DNA of 64,000 bases. Source: Sphingomonadales bacterium. GTDB lineage: Bacteria; Pseudomonadota; Alphaproteobacteria; Sphingomonadales; Sphingomonadaceae. The stretch covers positions 1-64,000 of the forward strand of contig JAGWUH010000017.1 in the NCBI GenBank assembly GCA_028868535.1, written 5' to 3'. Positions within the stretch are counted from its first letter, which is position 1. Each line of letters opens with the position of its first letter. This document shows, one piece after another, positions 7,797-17,218 of this stretch. Under the pieces are notes generated by a model. It was not told where the DNA came from. It did not search any database and saw nothing but the letters and a program-made list of their open reading frames with translations. A program made the position numbers and the translations under genes.

Positions 7797-7985
7797 TCTG
7801 ACGTTCGCGGCCCGCTGCCTGGAAGGCGGTGGGCCGGGGTGAGGCGCGCCGTTAGCATCGGCCCCGGAGCTTGCCAAGCGGAAAATCGCGTTTTTGCGTG
7901 ATCGCGGGCTCCGGCGGCGGCGGCTGTATCCAGAACCGGCCCGACCGGCTATGCAAACCCTTCACATTCGCGCGGCAATCGCCAC

Positions 7986-8930
7986 ATGGCGTTCGCGCAA
8001 TCGCCGGCAATGGAGTGGAACTTGGCAAGCCTCGGCCTCAATCTCGAAGAACAGAAGGCGGTGGACCGCTTCCGCAAGAGCGTCGTCGAACCGTCGATGC
8101 ACAGCCTCGTCATCCTCGATTTCTGGGCGGAATGGTGCGGGCCGTGCAAGGCGCTGGGCCCGGTGCTGGAGAAGGTCGCTGCGGACTATGCCGACAAGGG
8201 CGTGGTGCTCGCCAAGATCGACGTCGACAAGGAAGCCTTCATCGCGTCGCAGTTCCAAATCCGCTCGGTGCCGACGGTCTACGCGATGTTCCAGGGCCAG
8301 CCGGTCGCGGACCTGACCCCGGCGCGCAGCGAATCACAGCTCAAGGCGATGCTCGACCAGTTGCTGGCCAAGCTGCCGATCACGGCGGGCGGGGAGCCGG
8401 CGCAGGATGTCGCCCCGCTGATCGCGATGGGCGAGGACGTGCTGGCCTCGGGTGACGGGGAGCGCGCCGCCGCGATCTTCGCGCAGATCCTGGACATCGC
8501 GCCGGACAATGCCGCCGCCCACGCCGGGCTGATCCGCGCGCTGCTTGCCGCCGGCCATGCCGACGAGGCCGAGGCGGCGCTGGCCCAGCTTCCGCCCGAG
8601 CTTGCCGCGGCGCCGGAAATCGCCAGTGCCCGGGCTGCGCTTGAATTGGCGAAGGACGCTCCCGAGGCCGGCGAACTGGCCGGCCTGCGCGCCGCCGCAG
8701 AGGCCGCGCCGGCCGACATGGACGCGCAGTTCGCTTATGCCAATGCCGCCTTCGCCGGCGGTGACCGCGATGCAGCCGCCACGACGCTGCTGCGGATGGT
8801 CGCCATCGATCGTGCCTGGAACGAGGGCGCGGCGCGCGCCAAGCTGCTGCAGATCTTCGAGGCGATCGGCCTGGAGGACCCCTGGGTCGCGCAGACGCGG
8901 CGCAAGCTCTCCACGGTGCTGTTCGGCTGA
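7986..8930 (+). CDS. Thioredoxin-domain co-chaperone, CnoX/YbbN type
   Basis: A 314-residue protein with an N-terminal thioredoxin domain (about 20-135) carrying an intact WCGPCK redox site and the cis-proline segment SVPTVYAMF, followed by a TPR-like helical repeat region (about 150-314) rich in alanine. This two-part layout is that of CnoX/YbbN, a holdase that protects unfolding proteins from oxidation and passes them to GroEL or DnaK. Unlike the Escherichia protein, which lacks the full CxxC, this one should have redox activity, as known for alphaproteobacterial members. ATG 7986 is used; ATG 8010 is an alternative. The gene for a Lon-substrate-domain protein follows after five bases. Confidence 0.85.
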   Translation: MAFAQSPAMEWNLASLGLNLEEQKAVDRFRKSVVEPSMHSLVILDFWAEWCGPCKALGPVLEKVAADYADKGVVLAKIDVDKEAFIASQFQIRSVPTVYAMFQGQPVADLTPARSESQLKAMLDQLLAKLPITAGGEPAQDVAPLIAMGEDVLASGDGERAAAIFAQILDIAPDNAAAHAGLIRALLAAGHADEAEAALAQLPPELAAAPEIASARAALELAKDAPEAGELAGLRAAAEAAPADMDAQFAYANAAFAGGDRDAAATTLLRMVAIDRAWNEGAARAKLLQIFEAIGLEDPWVAQTRRKLSTVLFG

Positions 8931-8935
8931 CGCCG

Positions 8936-9550
8936 GTGGCGACGCGGCGCATCCCGATCTTCCCGTTGACCGGGGCCATGCTCTACCCGGGGCTGCACCT
9001 GCCGCTGCACATCTTCGAGCCGCGCTACCGCGCCATGGTCGGCGACGCGCTGGTGCGCGAGCGGCTGATCGGCATGATCCAGCCGCGCCAGCCGGTGGAG
9101 GGCGCGCCGCTTTATGCGATCGGCTGCATCGGCAAGATCGGCGAGGTCGAGGCGATGGAGGACGGCCGCTACAACATCCTGCTCGAAGGCATAGCGCGCT
9201 TCCGGATCGTCCGCGAAATGGTGGTGACGACGCCGTTCCGCCAGGTCGAGGCCGAACTGATCGACGACGACGAGGACGCGGCGCTGGCCCCGGTCGAACG
9301 CGCCAGCTTCGAGCGGGAGGCGCGGCGGTTCTCGGCATCGCAGGGCTACAGCGTCGATTGGGAGCAGGTGGCGCGGCTCGACGATGCCTCGCTGATCAAC
9401 GGTGTTTCGCAGATCGTGCCGTTCGATCCGGCGTCCAAACAGGCGCTGCTGGAGGCGGAGACGCTGTCGGACCGGTGCGAGCTGCTGGTCCAGCTCATGC
9501 AGTTCTTCGGCAAGCGCGACGACGATGGCGACGCGGCGACGTTGCAGTAG
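8936..9550 (+). CDS. LON peptidase substrate-binding domain protein
   Basis: A 204-residue stand-alone Lon N-terminal (substrate-binding) domain protein with no ATPase or protease part. The opening RRIPIFPLTGAMLYPG and PLHIFEPRYRAM are the family signature, and the GRYNILLEGIARFRI strand is also typical. It starts at GTG 8936, five bases after the cnoX-like gene, so the two form an operon. In alphaproteobacteria this pair is common and a role in protein quality control is assumed, though the molecular function is not established. Confidence 0.88.
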   Translation: MATRRIPIFPLTGAMLYPGLHLPLHIFEPRYRAMVGDALVRERLIGMIQPRQPVEGAPLYAIGCIGKIGEVEAMEDGRYNILLEGIARFRIVREMVVTTPFRQVEAELIDDDEDAALAPVERASFEREARRFSASQGYSVDWEQVARLDDASLINGVSQIVPFDPASKQALLEAETLSDRCELLVQLMQFFGKRDDDGDAATLQ

Positions 9551-9586
9551 GACAGGGCAATAACGTGGCGTTATGGTCGCGTTATG

Positions 9587-9602
9587 GTGGCCTTTAGGCC
9601 AC
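9587..9602. terminator. Hairpin between convergent genes
   Basis: GTGGCC-TTTA-GGCCAC gives a six-pair stem next to the marC stop codon and about 40 bases after the Lon-domain gene. Just before it, GCGTTATGGT occurs twice with an 11-base period (9568-9588). It may end transcription from both sides, but no T-run follows. Confidence 0.4.
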
Positions 9603-9603
9603 G

Positions 9604-10230
9604 TTATCGCAGTGCCAGCACGCCGCGCACGCCGTCGATCACGTATTGCACCGCCAGCGCCGACAGCAGCACGCCGAGCAGGCGGGTGATCACGCCCTCC
9701 ACCCGCGTTCCCAGCAGCCGCATCAGCGGCCCGGCGGCGGCCAGCGCGATCGCCACCAGCGCCAGCACCGCGAGCAGCGCGGCCATCACCGCCACGGTCT
9801 GCTGCAGCCCTTGCGCCTGCGCGGTCAGCAGCATGACGCTGGCGATCGAGCCCGGCCCGGCGATCATCGGCATCGCCATCGGGAACACCGCGAGGTCTTC
9901 GGCCGGGGGTGCGGATTTCGCTCGTTCGGCGCGTTCCTGGTCGTGCTCGGTGCGTTTTTCGAACACCATTTCCAGCGCGATCAGGAACAGCATCAGCCCG
10001 CCGGCGATGCGGAAGGCGTCGAGCCCGATCTGCAGCGCCGCCAGCAGCCGTTCCCCCACCAGTGCGAAGGTGACCAGGATCAGCGTCGCGATCAGGGTCG
10101 CGCGCAGCGCGGTGGCGGTGGTTTCGCGCGCCGGCATGCCGCGCACCAGCCCGGCGAAGATCGGCGCGCAGCCGACCGGATCGATGACGACGAACAGCGT
10201 GAAGAAGGCGGAGAGGAACAGCTCGATCAT
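9604..10230 (-). CDS. MarC family integral membrane protein
   Basis: A 208-residue membrane protein with six predicted helices. It starts MIELFLSAFFTLFVVIDPVG, the MarC/UPF0056 family signature, and has the conserved FPMAMPMIAGPGSIA segment in the middle. The family's transport substrate is not established; the old link to multiple antibiotic resistance in Escherichia was withdrawn. ATG 10230 overlaps the stop of the upstream gene by four bases (ATGA), which makes it the last gene of the yggT-folD-periplasmic protein-marC run. Confidence 0.9.
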   Translation of the reverse strand: MIELFLSAFFTLFVVIDPVGCAPIFAGLVRGMPARETTATALRATLIATLILVTFALVGERLLAALQIGLDAFRIAGGLMLFLIALEMVFEKRTEHDQERAERAKSAPPAEDLAVFPMAMPMIAGPGSIASVMLLTAQAQGLQQTVAVMAALLAVLALVAIALAAAGPLMRLLGTRVEGVITRLLGVLLSALAVQYVIDGVRGVLALR

Positions 10231-10940
10231 TTGATCGTCGCGGCCGCCACTTCCGCCATCGTGCCGCCACTGCGCAGGCGGACCGAAATGCTGCGGGCGC
10301 CGGTCCTGTCGCCATCGGGGGCCAGCGTCGTGGTCCAGGCCAGGGTGCCGTCGGGCGAGGCGCCCGACAGGTACTCCGCGGGGATCGCCGGCTTGTCGGG
10401 TTTCCTGGCCGCCGGCGGATCGCCCGCAGGGCGATGGCGGGCCGGGCAGTCGGCGACTTTCGCGGTCAGGAATTCGGGCGGCGGCAGCGGCTGGGCGAGG
10501 GTGTCGCCCTGGTCGAGCACCCACTTGTAGCCGCCCTTGTCCTGCCGCTGCCACACCGTCATGTACCAGCCGGCGGCCTTGCCCGATTGCCAGGCGCCGC
10601 GCGTCACCGCGTAAGTCCCGTCGCAGGCCATCCACGCCGCGTGCGGCTGCCAGGCCAGCGGCGCCTCGGGCTGGGTCTTCGGCCGGGGGACGGCCTCGAC
10701 CCGCACCGGCCCCGGCGCGAACTGCTGCGCGCCCTTGGCGGCGGTGGCGCGGAACGCCGCCCAGCGCCCCTTTTCCTGCGCCAGCCGGGAAAAGGCGATG
10801 TCGGCCGAGATCACGTCGCTGGGATCGGCCCAGCCGGGACCGTGCGGCGGCCCGCGCCGGCCCTCGTCGCGCGCTTGCGCCAGGGCCGGTCCCGTGACCA
10901 GCAGCCCCGCCAGCCCCAGCAGCGCGGCGGCTGGACGCAT
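10227..10940 (-). CDS. Exported SnoaL/NTF2-like hypothetical protein
   Basis: A 237-residue protein beginning with a clear signal peptide ([23 protein letters not shown]). The mature part contains VISADIAFSRLAQEKGRWAAF and WYMTVWQRQDKGGYKWVLDQ, a pattern I associate with small SnoaL/NTF2-like domain proteins in sphingomonads; no enzyme activity can be assigned. ATG 10940 shares one base with the folD stop (TGATG), so translation is coupled. It probably acts in the periplasm. Confidence 0.7.
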   Translation of the reverse strand: MRPAAALLGLAGLLVTGPALAQARDEGRRGPPHGPGWADPSDVISADIAFSRLAQEKGRWAAFRATAAKGAQQFAPGPVRVEAVPRPKTQPEAPLAWQPHAAWMACDGTYAVTRGAWQSGKAAGWYMTVWQRQDKGGYKWVLDQGDTLAQPLPPPEFLTAKVADCPARHRPAGDPPAARKPDKPAIPAEYLSGASPDGTLAWTTTLAPDGDRTGARSISVRLRSGGTMAEVAAATIK

Positions 10941-11848
10941 CAGATCGCGTCGTCCGCCAGCGCGATCCCGGCGTTGCGGTGCGCGGCGACGAGGGTGTTG
11001 CGCAACAGCACGGCAATGGTCATCGGGCCGACACCTCCGGGAACCGGGGTTATCGCCCCGGCCACCTGAATGGCGCCTGCATAGTCGACATCGCCGACCA
11101 GCCGCGTCTTGCCGGGTTCGGCGCCGGGCCGCGTATCGGGCACGCGGTTGATGCCGACGTCGATCACCGTCGCGCCGGGCTTGAGCCAGTCCGCCTTGAC
11201 CATCTCCGCCCGGCCGACCGCGGCGACGACGATGTCGGCGCGGCGCACCACGGCGGGCAGGTCCCTGGTCCGGCTGTGCGCGACCGTCACCGTGCAGCTT
11301 TCCGCCAGCAGCAGTTGCGCCATCGGCTTGCCGACGATGTTCGAGCGGCCGATCACCACCGCGTCGAGGCCGGACAAGGAGCCGAGCCGGTCCTTCAGCA
11401 GCATCAGGCAGCCCAGCGGCGTGCACGGCACGAAGCCCGGCTGGCCGACCGCGAGCCGGCCGGCGGAAATCACGTGGAAGCCGTCGACGTCCTTGTCGGG
11501 GTTGATCGCGGCGATCACCTTCTGCTCGTCGATGTGCGGCGGCAGCGGCAACTGGACGAGGATGCCGTCGACCGCGGGATCGGCGTTGAGTTTCTCGACG
11601 AGGTCGAGCAGCGCGCCCTCGCCGGTGTCCTCGGGCAGCTTGTGCTCGAAGCTGGCCATGCCGCAGGCGACGGTTTGCTTACCCTTGGAGCGGACGTAGA
11701 CCTGGCTGGCCGGGTCCTCGCCGACCAGCACCACGGCGAGGCCGGCCTTGCGCCCGGCATGGGCCTCGAACTGCGCCGCCAGCACGGCGACGCGGCCGCG
11801 CAGGTCCTCGGCGAAGGCCTTTCCGTCGATGATTTTTCCATTGCTCAT
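10940..11848 (-). CDS. folD: Bifunctional methylene-THF dehydrogenase/cyclohydrolase FolD
   Basis: A 302-residue cytosolic enzyme that interconverts 5,10-methylene-, methenyl- and 10-formyl-tetrahydrofolate with NADP. Visible features are the catalytic YVRSKGK lysine region, [11 protein letters not shown], the DVDGFH segment, [16 protein letters not shown] (Rossmann NADP site) and the C-terminal [14 protein letters not shown] 11848 overlaps the yggT stop by four bases. Length and motifs are complete for the family. Supply of one-carbon units links it to purU at 54295 and to purine synthesis. Confidence 0.97.
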   Translation of the reverse strand: MSNGKIIDGKAFAEDLRGRVAVLAAQFEAHAGRKAGLAVVLVGEDPASQVYVRSKGKQTVACGMASFEHKLPEDTGEGALLDLVEKLNADPAVDGILVQLPLPPHIDEQKVIAAINPDKDVDGFHVISAGRLAVGQPGFVPCTPLGCLMLLKDRLGSLSGLDAVVIGRSNIVGKPMAQLLLAESCTVTVAHSRTRDLPAVVRRADIVVAAVGRAEMVKADWLKPGATVIDVGINRVPDTRPGAEPGKTRLVGDVDYAGAIQVAGAITPVPGGVGPMTIAVLLRNTLVAAHRNAGIALADDAI

Positions 11849-12141
11849 AGCGCGTACATCGACCTCCACACGCCCTCGAGCAGGTATTGCAGGATCTGCA
11901 GCCCGACGATCAGCACCAGCGGCGAGAAGTCGATCATCCCGGTATCGGGCATCAGCCGCCGGATCGGCCGCAGCAGCGGATCGAGCAGCGCGTTGACCGC
12001 CTTCCACAACGCCGCGACGAAATCGTTGTGGGTGTTGACGACGTTGAACGAGATCAACAGGCTCAGCACGAACTGGACGATGACGAGCGTCGTCACCAGG
12101 CTGATCAGCAGGTTGACGATCTGGATCAAGGCTATGAGCAC
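11845..12141 (-). CDS. YggT family membrane protein
   Basis: A 98-residue protein with two hydrophobic segments (about 5-30 and 70-90) separated by [26 protein letters not shown], the YggT family signature. Family members are inner-membrane proteins linked loosely to cell division, osmotic response or protein quality control; the exact job is not known. It heads the folD run and overlaps folD by four bases. Confidence 0.92.
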   Translation of the reverse strand: MLIALIQIVNLLISLVTTLVIVQFVLSLLISFNVVNTHNDFVAALWKAVNALLDPLLRPIRRLMPDTGMIDFSPLVLIVGLQILQYLLEGVWRSMYAL

Positions 12142-12206
12142 GGATGTCTTACCCCTCGGGATGGAAGGCGCTGTCTAGACGGGGGAAACCGGCAGGGCAA
12201 CCGCCG

Positions 12207-12725
12207 TCAGGGCGCCAGCGTGCTCGACTGGATGTGCCAGCGCAGGTCCTCGACCGAGGCGCCGTCGACGTCGTTGACGCGGCGGAGCACGACGTGGCCG
12301 GCGATCCGGCGCTTGCCGTCCGCGATCATCACCGGCGCATCGTAGAACAGCGAGCCGGCGGCGCCCTCCTCCTCGGCCAGGCCGAGCGTGACGCGAGGGG
12401 CCTTCAGGGCCCCCCAGCGCGCGGCGAAGGCGGCTTCGTCGAGCCCGGCATCGCTGCCGCCGTGGCCCCAGTAGGCGCGCACCAGCCGCCAGTCGCGCGC
12501 CTCGACCGCGGCGGCCCAGCCGGCCAGCACCACTTCGGGATCGCGCGCGGCGGAGGGCGCTGCCACCGGGGCGGGCGCTGCCACCGGGGAGGCCGCCGCC
12601 GTCGGCGAGGGCGCAGCGTTGGGGACGGCGGCCGGGTGTCTGTCGGGCGCCTGCGCCGCCGGTTGCCCGCGCTGGCACGCCGCCAGCAGGGCGAGCGCGA
12701 AAAGGGCCGGCATCCTGCGGCTCAC
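12207..12725 (-). CDS. Predicted lipoprotein of unknown function
   Basis: A 172-residue protein with a lipobox (LALLAACQ, cysteine at about residue 17), followed by a Pro/Ala-rich linker (about 20-60) and a globular domain (about 62-172) containing [18 protein letters not shown] and [26 protein letters not shown]. Similar small lipoproteins are found in sphingomonads, but I know no function. Its ATG 12725 overlaps the argB stop by four bases, so it is co-translated with argB although no functional link is evident. Confidence 0.7.
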   Translation of the reverse strand: MSRRMPALFALALLAACQRGQPAAQAPDRHPAAVPNAAPSPTAAASPVAAPAPVAAPSAARDPEVVLAGWAAAVEARDWRLVRAYWGHGGSDAGLDEAAFAARWGALKAPRVTLGLAEEEGAAGSLFYDAPVMIADGKRRIAGHVVLRRVNDVDGASVEDLRWHIQSSTLAP

Positions 12726-13636
12726 GCGCGGATCAGCGTGCCCGCCCCGCGCGAGGTGAAGAATTCGAGCAGCATCGCATGCGGCACGCGCCCGTCGAGC
12801 ACCACCGCCGCCTCGCAGCCGGCCTCGACCGCATGGACGCAGGTTTCCAGCTTGGGGATCATGCCGCCGCTGATCGTGCCGTCCTCGCCCAGCCGGGCGA
12901 TGTCGGCGGGGCGCAGGTCGGTCAGCAGGTTCCTGTCCTTGTCGAGCACGCCGGGGACGTCGGTGAGGAGGAGCAGGCGCGCGGCGCCGAGCGCGGCGGC
13001 GATGCTGCCGGCCATCGTATCGGCGTTGATGTTGTAGGTCTCGTTGTCGTCGCCGATGCCGATCGGGGCGATCACCGGGATCATCCCCGCCGCGCAGATC
13101 GTGTCGATCACCGTGGTGTCGATGCGGTCCGGCTCCCCGACGAAGCCGAGGTCGACCACGAGCGGGCCGCCTTCCTCGTCGGCGATCGCCTTGGGCGCCT
13201 TCTTGGCGGCGACCTTGCGGGCGATGACCATGCCGCCGTCCTTGCCGGAAATGCCGATCGCCTTGCCGCCGGCGCGGGCGATCCAGCTCACCAGTTCCTT
13301 GTTGATCGCGCCGGCCAGCACCATCTCGGCCACTTCCGCGGTCTGCTTGTCGGTGACGCGCAGCCCGTCGACGAAGCGCGATTCGATGCCCAGCGCCTTG
13401 AGCATGCGGCCGATCTGCGGGCCGCCGCCGTGGACCACCACCGGGTTGATGCCGCAGGCCTTGAGCAGCACGATGTCCTCGGCGAAGTCGTGCGCCAGCT
13501 CGGGATTGCCCATCGCGTGGCCGCCGTACTTCACGACGAAGGTGCGCCCGGCATAGCGCTGGAGATACGGCAGCGCCTCGACGAGGGTTTCGGCCTTGGC
13601 GAGGAGGGCGGAATCGTGTGCGGATTCGTGTGGCAT
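12722..13636 (-). CDS. argB: Acetylglutamate kinase ArgB
   Basis: A 304-residue amino acid kinase that phosphorylates N-acetyl-L-glutamate, the second step of arginine synthesis. It shows the [10 protein letters not shown] phosphate loop, [11 protein letters not shown], and the [17 protein letters not shown] and [10 protein letters not shown] motifs of the fold. The N-terminal helical extension before TFVVKYGG is typical of the arginine-inhibited hexameric type, so feedback control is likely. It is first in a two-gene unit with the lipoprotein. Confidence 0.97.
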   Translation of the reverse strand: MPHESAHDSALLAKAETLVEALPYLQRYAGRTFVVKYGGHAMGNPELAHDFAEDIVLLKACGINPVVVHGGGPQIGRMLKALGIESRFVDGLRVTDKQTAEVAEMVLAGAINKELVSWIARAGGKAIGISGKDGGMVIARKVAAKKAPKAIADEEGGPLVVDLGFVGEPDRIDTTVIDTICAAGMIPVIAPIGIGDDNETYNINADTMAGSIAAALGAARLLLLTDVPGVLDKDRNLLTDLRPADIARLGEDGTISGGMIPKLETCVHAVEAGCEAAVVLDGRVPHAMLLEFFTSRGAGTLIRA

Positions 13637-13654
13637 GGCGGCCCCTTTAGCGTT

Positions 13655-14341
13655 TTAGGTGCGGGCGTCGAGTCTGCGGCCCAGCGACACGAAAAGCTGG
13701 ATGAACAGCGGCACCATGATCGTCGACAGCAGCAGCTTGGAGAGGATCTGCCCGGTCATGATCGCGCCCAGCGGCAGCGCCGCGCCGGTCACCGGATCGT
13801 GCACGCCGACGAAGCTGATGGTGATGAACAGCACGGTATCGACGACCTGGCTGAGCACCCCGGCGATCCAGGCGCGCAGCATCAGCCCGGTGCCGGGCCG
13901 CCCGGCCAGTTTCGCGAACACCGCGACGTTGAGCGTCTGCGAGGTGCCGTAGGAGATCAGCCCGGCGAGCTGCATCCGCGCGCCCTGTCCCAGCAGCCGC
14001 GCGAACGCGTCCTGGTCGTGCCAGAACGGCGCCGGCGGGACGACGTGGATCACCGCCATCAGCAGGATCATCGACACGATCAGCGGGACGAAGCCGACGC
14101 GCACCAGCCGGTCCGCCATCGCCTTGCCGTAGAGCTCGGCGACGGTGCTGGAGAGCACGACCAGCAGCAGGAAGGCGAAGATGCCCGATTCGACCGCGAG
14201 GCTGCCGAGGACCGGCCAGGTGCCGAGCGAGGCGAGCTTGGTGCCGAGCACCCCGGCCAGCACGACCAGCCCGCCGTAGAGCAAGGTATAGGCGTAAAGC
14301 GCGCGGGGGACCGCGATCGCGGCGGAGGGCTGGCTGTCCAT
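13655..14341 (-). CDS. VUT family queuosine precursor transporter YhhQ
   Basis: A multi-helix membrane protein (about 228 residues) of the YhhQ/VUT family, which imports queuosine precursors such as preQ0 and preQ1. TVAELYGK and RAWIAGVLSQVVDTVLFITISFVG are family features. ATG 14341 is chosen because GAGG lies five bases upstream; GTG 14347 is in frame two codons earlier. It begins just after gmk and is probably co-transcribed with it. Confidence 0.85.
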   Translation of the reverse strand: MDSQPSAAIAVPRALYAYTLLYGGLVVLAGVLGTKLASLGTWPVLGSLAVESGIFAFLLLVVLSSTVAELYGKAMADRLVRVGFVPLIVSMILLMAVIHVVPPAPFWHDQDAFARLLGQGARMQLAGLISYGTSQTLNVAVFAKLAGRPGTGLMLRAWIAGVLSQVVDTVLFITISFVGVHDPVTGAALPLGAIMTGQILSKLLLSTIMVPLFIQLFVSLGRRLDART

Positions 14342-14348
14342 CGTCACC

Positions 14349-14987
14349 TCAATCGGGCTTCAGCAGGTCGCGCACGAACGGGATCAGGCCGGTCTGGCGC
14401 TTGCGCTTGATGCGCTCGGCCTCGAGGATGCCGCGCACCTTGGCGAAGCAGGCGTCGATGTCGTCGTTGACGATCACGTAGTCGTAGCCGTCCCAGTGGC
14501 TGATCTCGGCGCGGGCGCGCTCCATCCGCGCGGCGATCACCGCGTCGCTGTCGGTGCCGCGCCCGGTCAGGCGGCGGCGCAGCTCGTCGATCGAGGGCGG
14601 CAGCAGGAACACGCGGACGACGTCCTGCGCGTCCTTCTGGTAGAGCTGCTGCGTGCCCTGCCAGTCGATGTCGAACAGGAAGTCGCGCCCTTCCTTCAGC
14701 CCGGCGCGGATGTGCGACTTCGGCGTGCCGTAGCGGTTGCCGAAAACGTGGGCCCATTCGTAGAAATCGTCCTCCGCCACCATGCGGTCGAAGCCGGCGT
14801 CGTCGACGAAGTGATAGTCCTTGCCGTCGACCTCCCCGGCGCGGGGCGGGCGCGTCGTGGCGGAGACCGACAGGCTGATCTCCGCGTCGGCGTCGAGCAG
14901 GCGGCGGGCGATCGTCGTCTTGCCGGTCCCCGACGGGGAGGACAGGATGAACATCAGGCCGCGGCGGTGCAGGGTATCGGAAGCCAT
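14349..14987 (-). CDS. gmk: Guanylate kinase
   Basis: A 212-residue nucleotide kinase converting GMP to GDP with ATP. The P-loop SSPSGTGKTT is near the start, followed by SVSATTRPPRAGEVDGKDYHF (GMP site), EWAHVFGNRYGTP and DIDWQGTQQL. Complete length. The gene lies between yhhQ and the small membrane protein gene, all on the minus strand. Confidence 0.97.
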   Translation of the reverse strand: MASDTLHRRGLMFILSSPSGTGKTTIARRLLDADAEISLSVSATTRPPRAGEVDGKDYHFVDDAGFDRMVAEDDFYEWAHVFGNRYGTPKSHIRAGLKEGRDFLFDIDWQGTQQLYQKDAQDVVRVFLLPPSIDELRRRLTGRGTDSDAVIAARMERARAEISHWDGYDYVIVNDDIDACFAKVRGILEAERIKRKRQTGLIPFVRDLLKPD

Positions 14988-15037
14988 GCGCGCGTTTGCA
15001 ACGAACGCGGCGCGGGATCAAGCGGCGAGAGCGCGTC

Positions 15038-15325
15038 TCAGGCCCCGGGCGCCCTGGTCTTCGTCCCCGACTTCGCCGCCGCGCGCTCCTGCTGGCGCTT
15101 GCGGTGCACGGCGCGGGCCAGCAGGCCCCCGCCGACGAGGATCGCCCCCGGCACCGAGCAGCTGGCGATGCGCACCAGCGCCGCGCCGACCAGCTTGTTC
15201 GAGAGCGAGAACCTGCCCGGTTCCTCGGGCAGCAACTGGGTGACGGTGCTGTCGATCAGGCGGCCGCCGCCCTTGCGGGCGATGCGGGCGATCAGGGTGT
15301 TGTCGAGCGGGAGCCGGAGCGCCAT
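15038..15325 (-). CDS. Small hypothetical membrane protein
   Basis: A 95-residue protein with one hydrophobic stretch (LVRIASCSVPGAILVGGGLLARAV, about 51-74) and a basic, lysine/arginine-rich tail. It has no family I recognise. The frame has normal amino-acid composition, unlike the arginine/proline-rich shadow frames over it, and it sits 17 bases after sspB on the same strand, which supports it being real. Confidence 0.6.
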   Translation of the reverse strand: MALRLPLDNTLIARIARKGGGRLIDSTVTQLLPEEPGRFSLSNKLVGAALVRIASCSVPGAILVGGGLLARAVHRKRQQERAAAKSGTKTRAPGA

Positions 15326-15342
15326 CGCGGTGCCTTTCGCGG

Positions 15343-15840
15343 TTACTTCTTCCTGCCGAAATCCACGGTGACGACATTCGATCCGTCCTCGCTGGTCGCG
15401 GCCGGAGCCTCGGCATCGGGGGAATCGTTGCCGGCGTCGCCGTGGGGCTCGGGCTCGTCGTCGCCGCCGGCGGCCTGGAACTGCAGGCCGAAGTCCACCG
15501 CCGGGTCGACGAACGCGGTGATCGCCGCGAACGGCACCACCAGCTTGGCCGGAACCTGGTTGAACGACAGCCCGACCGAGAACTGGTCCTCCGTCACCTT
15601 GAGTTCCCAGAACTTGTTCTGGAGCACGATCGTCATCTCGTCCGGAAAGCGCTGCTTGAGGTGCGGCGGGATCGAGACGCCGGGCGCGCCGGTCTTGAAG
15701 GTGATGTAGAAGTGGTGGTTGCCGGGCAGGTTGCCGCCCGAATCCTGCACCTGGCCGAGGACGCGACCGACCACCGCGCGCAGCGCTTCCTGCACGATTT
15801 CGTCGTAAGGGATCAGGCTGTCGGGGGTCATGTCTTCCAT
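15343..15840 (-). CDS. sspB: SspB family ClpXP adaptor protein
   Basis: A 165-residue SspB-type adaptor that delivers ssrA-tagged and other substrates to the ClpXP protease. The substrate-binding fold is visible as [19 protein letters not shown] and [27 protein letters not shown] long acidic, flexible linker (about 128-155) leads to the short C-terminal tail [10 protein letters not shown], which should be the ClpX-docking part. ATG 15840 is chosen since GGGAAG is four bases upstream. It is divergent from hisB. Confidence 0.92.
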   Translation of the reverse strand: MEDMTPDSLIPYDEIVQEALRAVVGRVLGQVQDSGGNLPGNHHFYITFKTGAPGVSIPPHLKQRFPDEMTIVLQNKFWELKVTEDQFSVGLSFNQVPAKLVVPFAAITAFVDPAVDFGLQFQAAGGDDEPEPHGDAGNDSPDAEAPAATSEDGSNVVTVDFGRKK

Positions 15841-15956
15841 GGTGCTTCCCAAGTGGCGACGGGAGGGCGCATGGTCAAGGCGAATTCGTGCGCAATTTGG
15901 CCGATCGGGCCGCCGCTATACTTGTAAACCGGTGCGTGCGGCGTATAGCGCGCGCC

Positions 15957-16571
15957 ATGCGCACCGCCAGCCTCGCCCGCAAGACGCACGAGACCGACAT
16001 CGCCGTCTCGGTCAACCTCGACGGCACCGGCCAGTACGACGTCTCGACCGGGATCGGCTTCCTCGATCACATGATCGAGCAGTTCAGCCGCCACTCGCTG
16101 ATCGACATTTCCTGCCACATCACCGGCGACCTCCACGTCGACCAGCACCACACCACCGAGGACAGCGCCATCGCCATCGGCCAGTGCATCGTCCAGGCGC
16201 TGGGCGACAAGGCCGGGATCGGCCGCTACGGCATGGCCTATTCGCCGATGGACGAAGTGCTCGCCCGCGTCGCGCTCGACATTTCCGGCCGGCCGTACCT
16301 GGTGTGGAAGGCGAAGTTCACCCAGGAACGGCTGGGCGAGATGGATACCGAGCTGTTCGAGCACTGGTTCCACTCGATCGCGCAGGCGGTCGGCATCACC
16401 CTGCACATCGAGCTGCTCTACGGCAGCAACAACCATCACGTGATCGAGGGCATCTTCAAGGGCTTTGCCCGCGCGATGCGCACCGCTGTCGAGCGCGATC
16501 CGCGCAAGGGCGATGCGGTGCCCTCGACCAAGGGCCTGCTCGGGGACGGCAGCCTCGGGGCGGCGGGCTAG
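15957..16571 (+). CDS. hisB: Imidazoleglycerol-phosphate dehydratase HisB
   Basis: A 204-residue monofunctional dehydratase of histidine synthesis, without the phosphatase domain of the enterobacterial protein. Metal-binding histidine motifs [28 protein letters not shown] and [11 protein letters not shown] are intact. ATG 15957 starts the family-typical [13 protein letters not shown]. First gene of hisB-hisH-hisA-hisF; three bases separate it from hisH. Confidence 0.97.
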   Translation: MRTASLARKTHETDIAVSVNLDGTGQYDVSTGIGFLDHMIEQFSRHSLIDISCHITGDLHVDQHHTTEDSAIAIGQCIVQALGDKAGIGRYGMAYSPMDEVLARVALDISGRPYLVWKAKFTQERLGEMDTELFEHWFHSIAQAVGITLHIELLYGSNNHHVIEGIFKGFARAMRTAVERDPRKGDAVPSTKGLLGDGSLGAAG

Positions 16572-16574
16572 GCG

Positions 16575-17204
16575 ATGGCCGAGACCCTGGCCCTGATCGA
16601 CTACGGCGCCGGCAATCTCCATTCGGTCGCCAACGCGCTGCGGACGGCGGGGGCGGAGGCGGTGACGCTCACCGCCGACCCGATGGTGGTTCGCGCGGCC
16701 GATCGCATCGTCCTCCCCGGCGTCGGCAGCTTCAAGGCCTGCGCCGAAGGGCTGCGTGCGATCCCCGGGCTGGTCGAGGCGATGGAGGAGCGCGTGTTCG
16801 TCGGCGGCGCGCCGTTTCTCGGCATCTGCGTCGGCATGCAGTTGCTCGCCACCACCGGGGTCGAGCACGGGGTGACGCCGGGGCTCGGCTGGATCGGCGG
16901 CGAGGTGCGGCTGATCGAGCGCACCGATCCGGCGATCAAGGTGCCGCACATGGGCTGGAACGATGTCGTCCCGACCCACCACGCCGATGGCGCCGCGCTG
17001 ATCGCGCATGGCGAGGCCTATTTCCTGCACTCCTACCATTTCGCGGCCGACGAGGGGCGCGACATCGCCGCGATGACCGACCACGGCGGCGGCCTCGTCG
17101 CGGCGGTGGCGCGCGACAACCTCGTCGGCGTGCAGTTCCACCCGGAGAAGAGCCAGGCCTACGGGCTGGAGATGCTCGCCCGGTTCCTCGAATGGAAGCC
17201 CTAA
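16575..17204 (+). CDS. hisH: Imidazole glycerol phosphate synthase glutaminase subunit HisH
   Basis: A 209-residue class I glutamine amidotransferase that feeds ammonia to HisF. GVGSF, the nucleophile cysteine in FLGICVGMQLL, and the His-Glu pair in VGVQFHPEKSQ are visible. It follows hisB by three bases and is followed by hisA after 14 bases. Confidence 0.97.
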   Translation: MAETLALIDYGAGNLHSVANALRTAGAEAVTLTADPMVVRAADRIVLPGVGSFKACAEGLRAIPGLVEAMEERVFVGGAPFLGICVGMQLLATTGVEHGVTPGLGWIGGEVRLIERTDPAIKVPHMGWNDVVPTHHADGAALIAHGEAYFLHSYHFAADEGRDIAAMTDHGGGLVAAVARDNLVGVQFHPEKSQAYGLEMLARFLEWKP

Positions 17205-17218
17205 GTGGATATGACTCG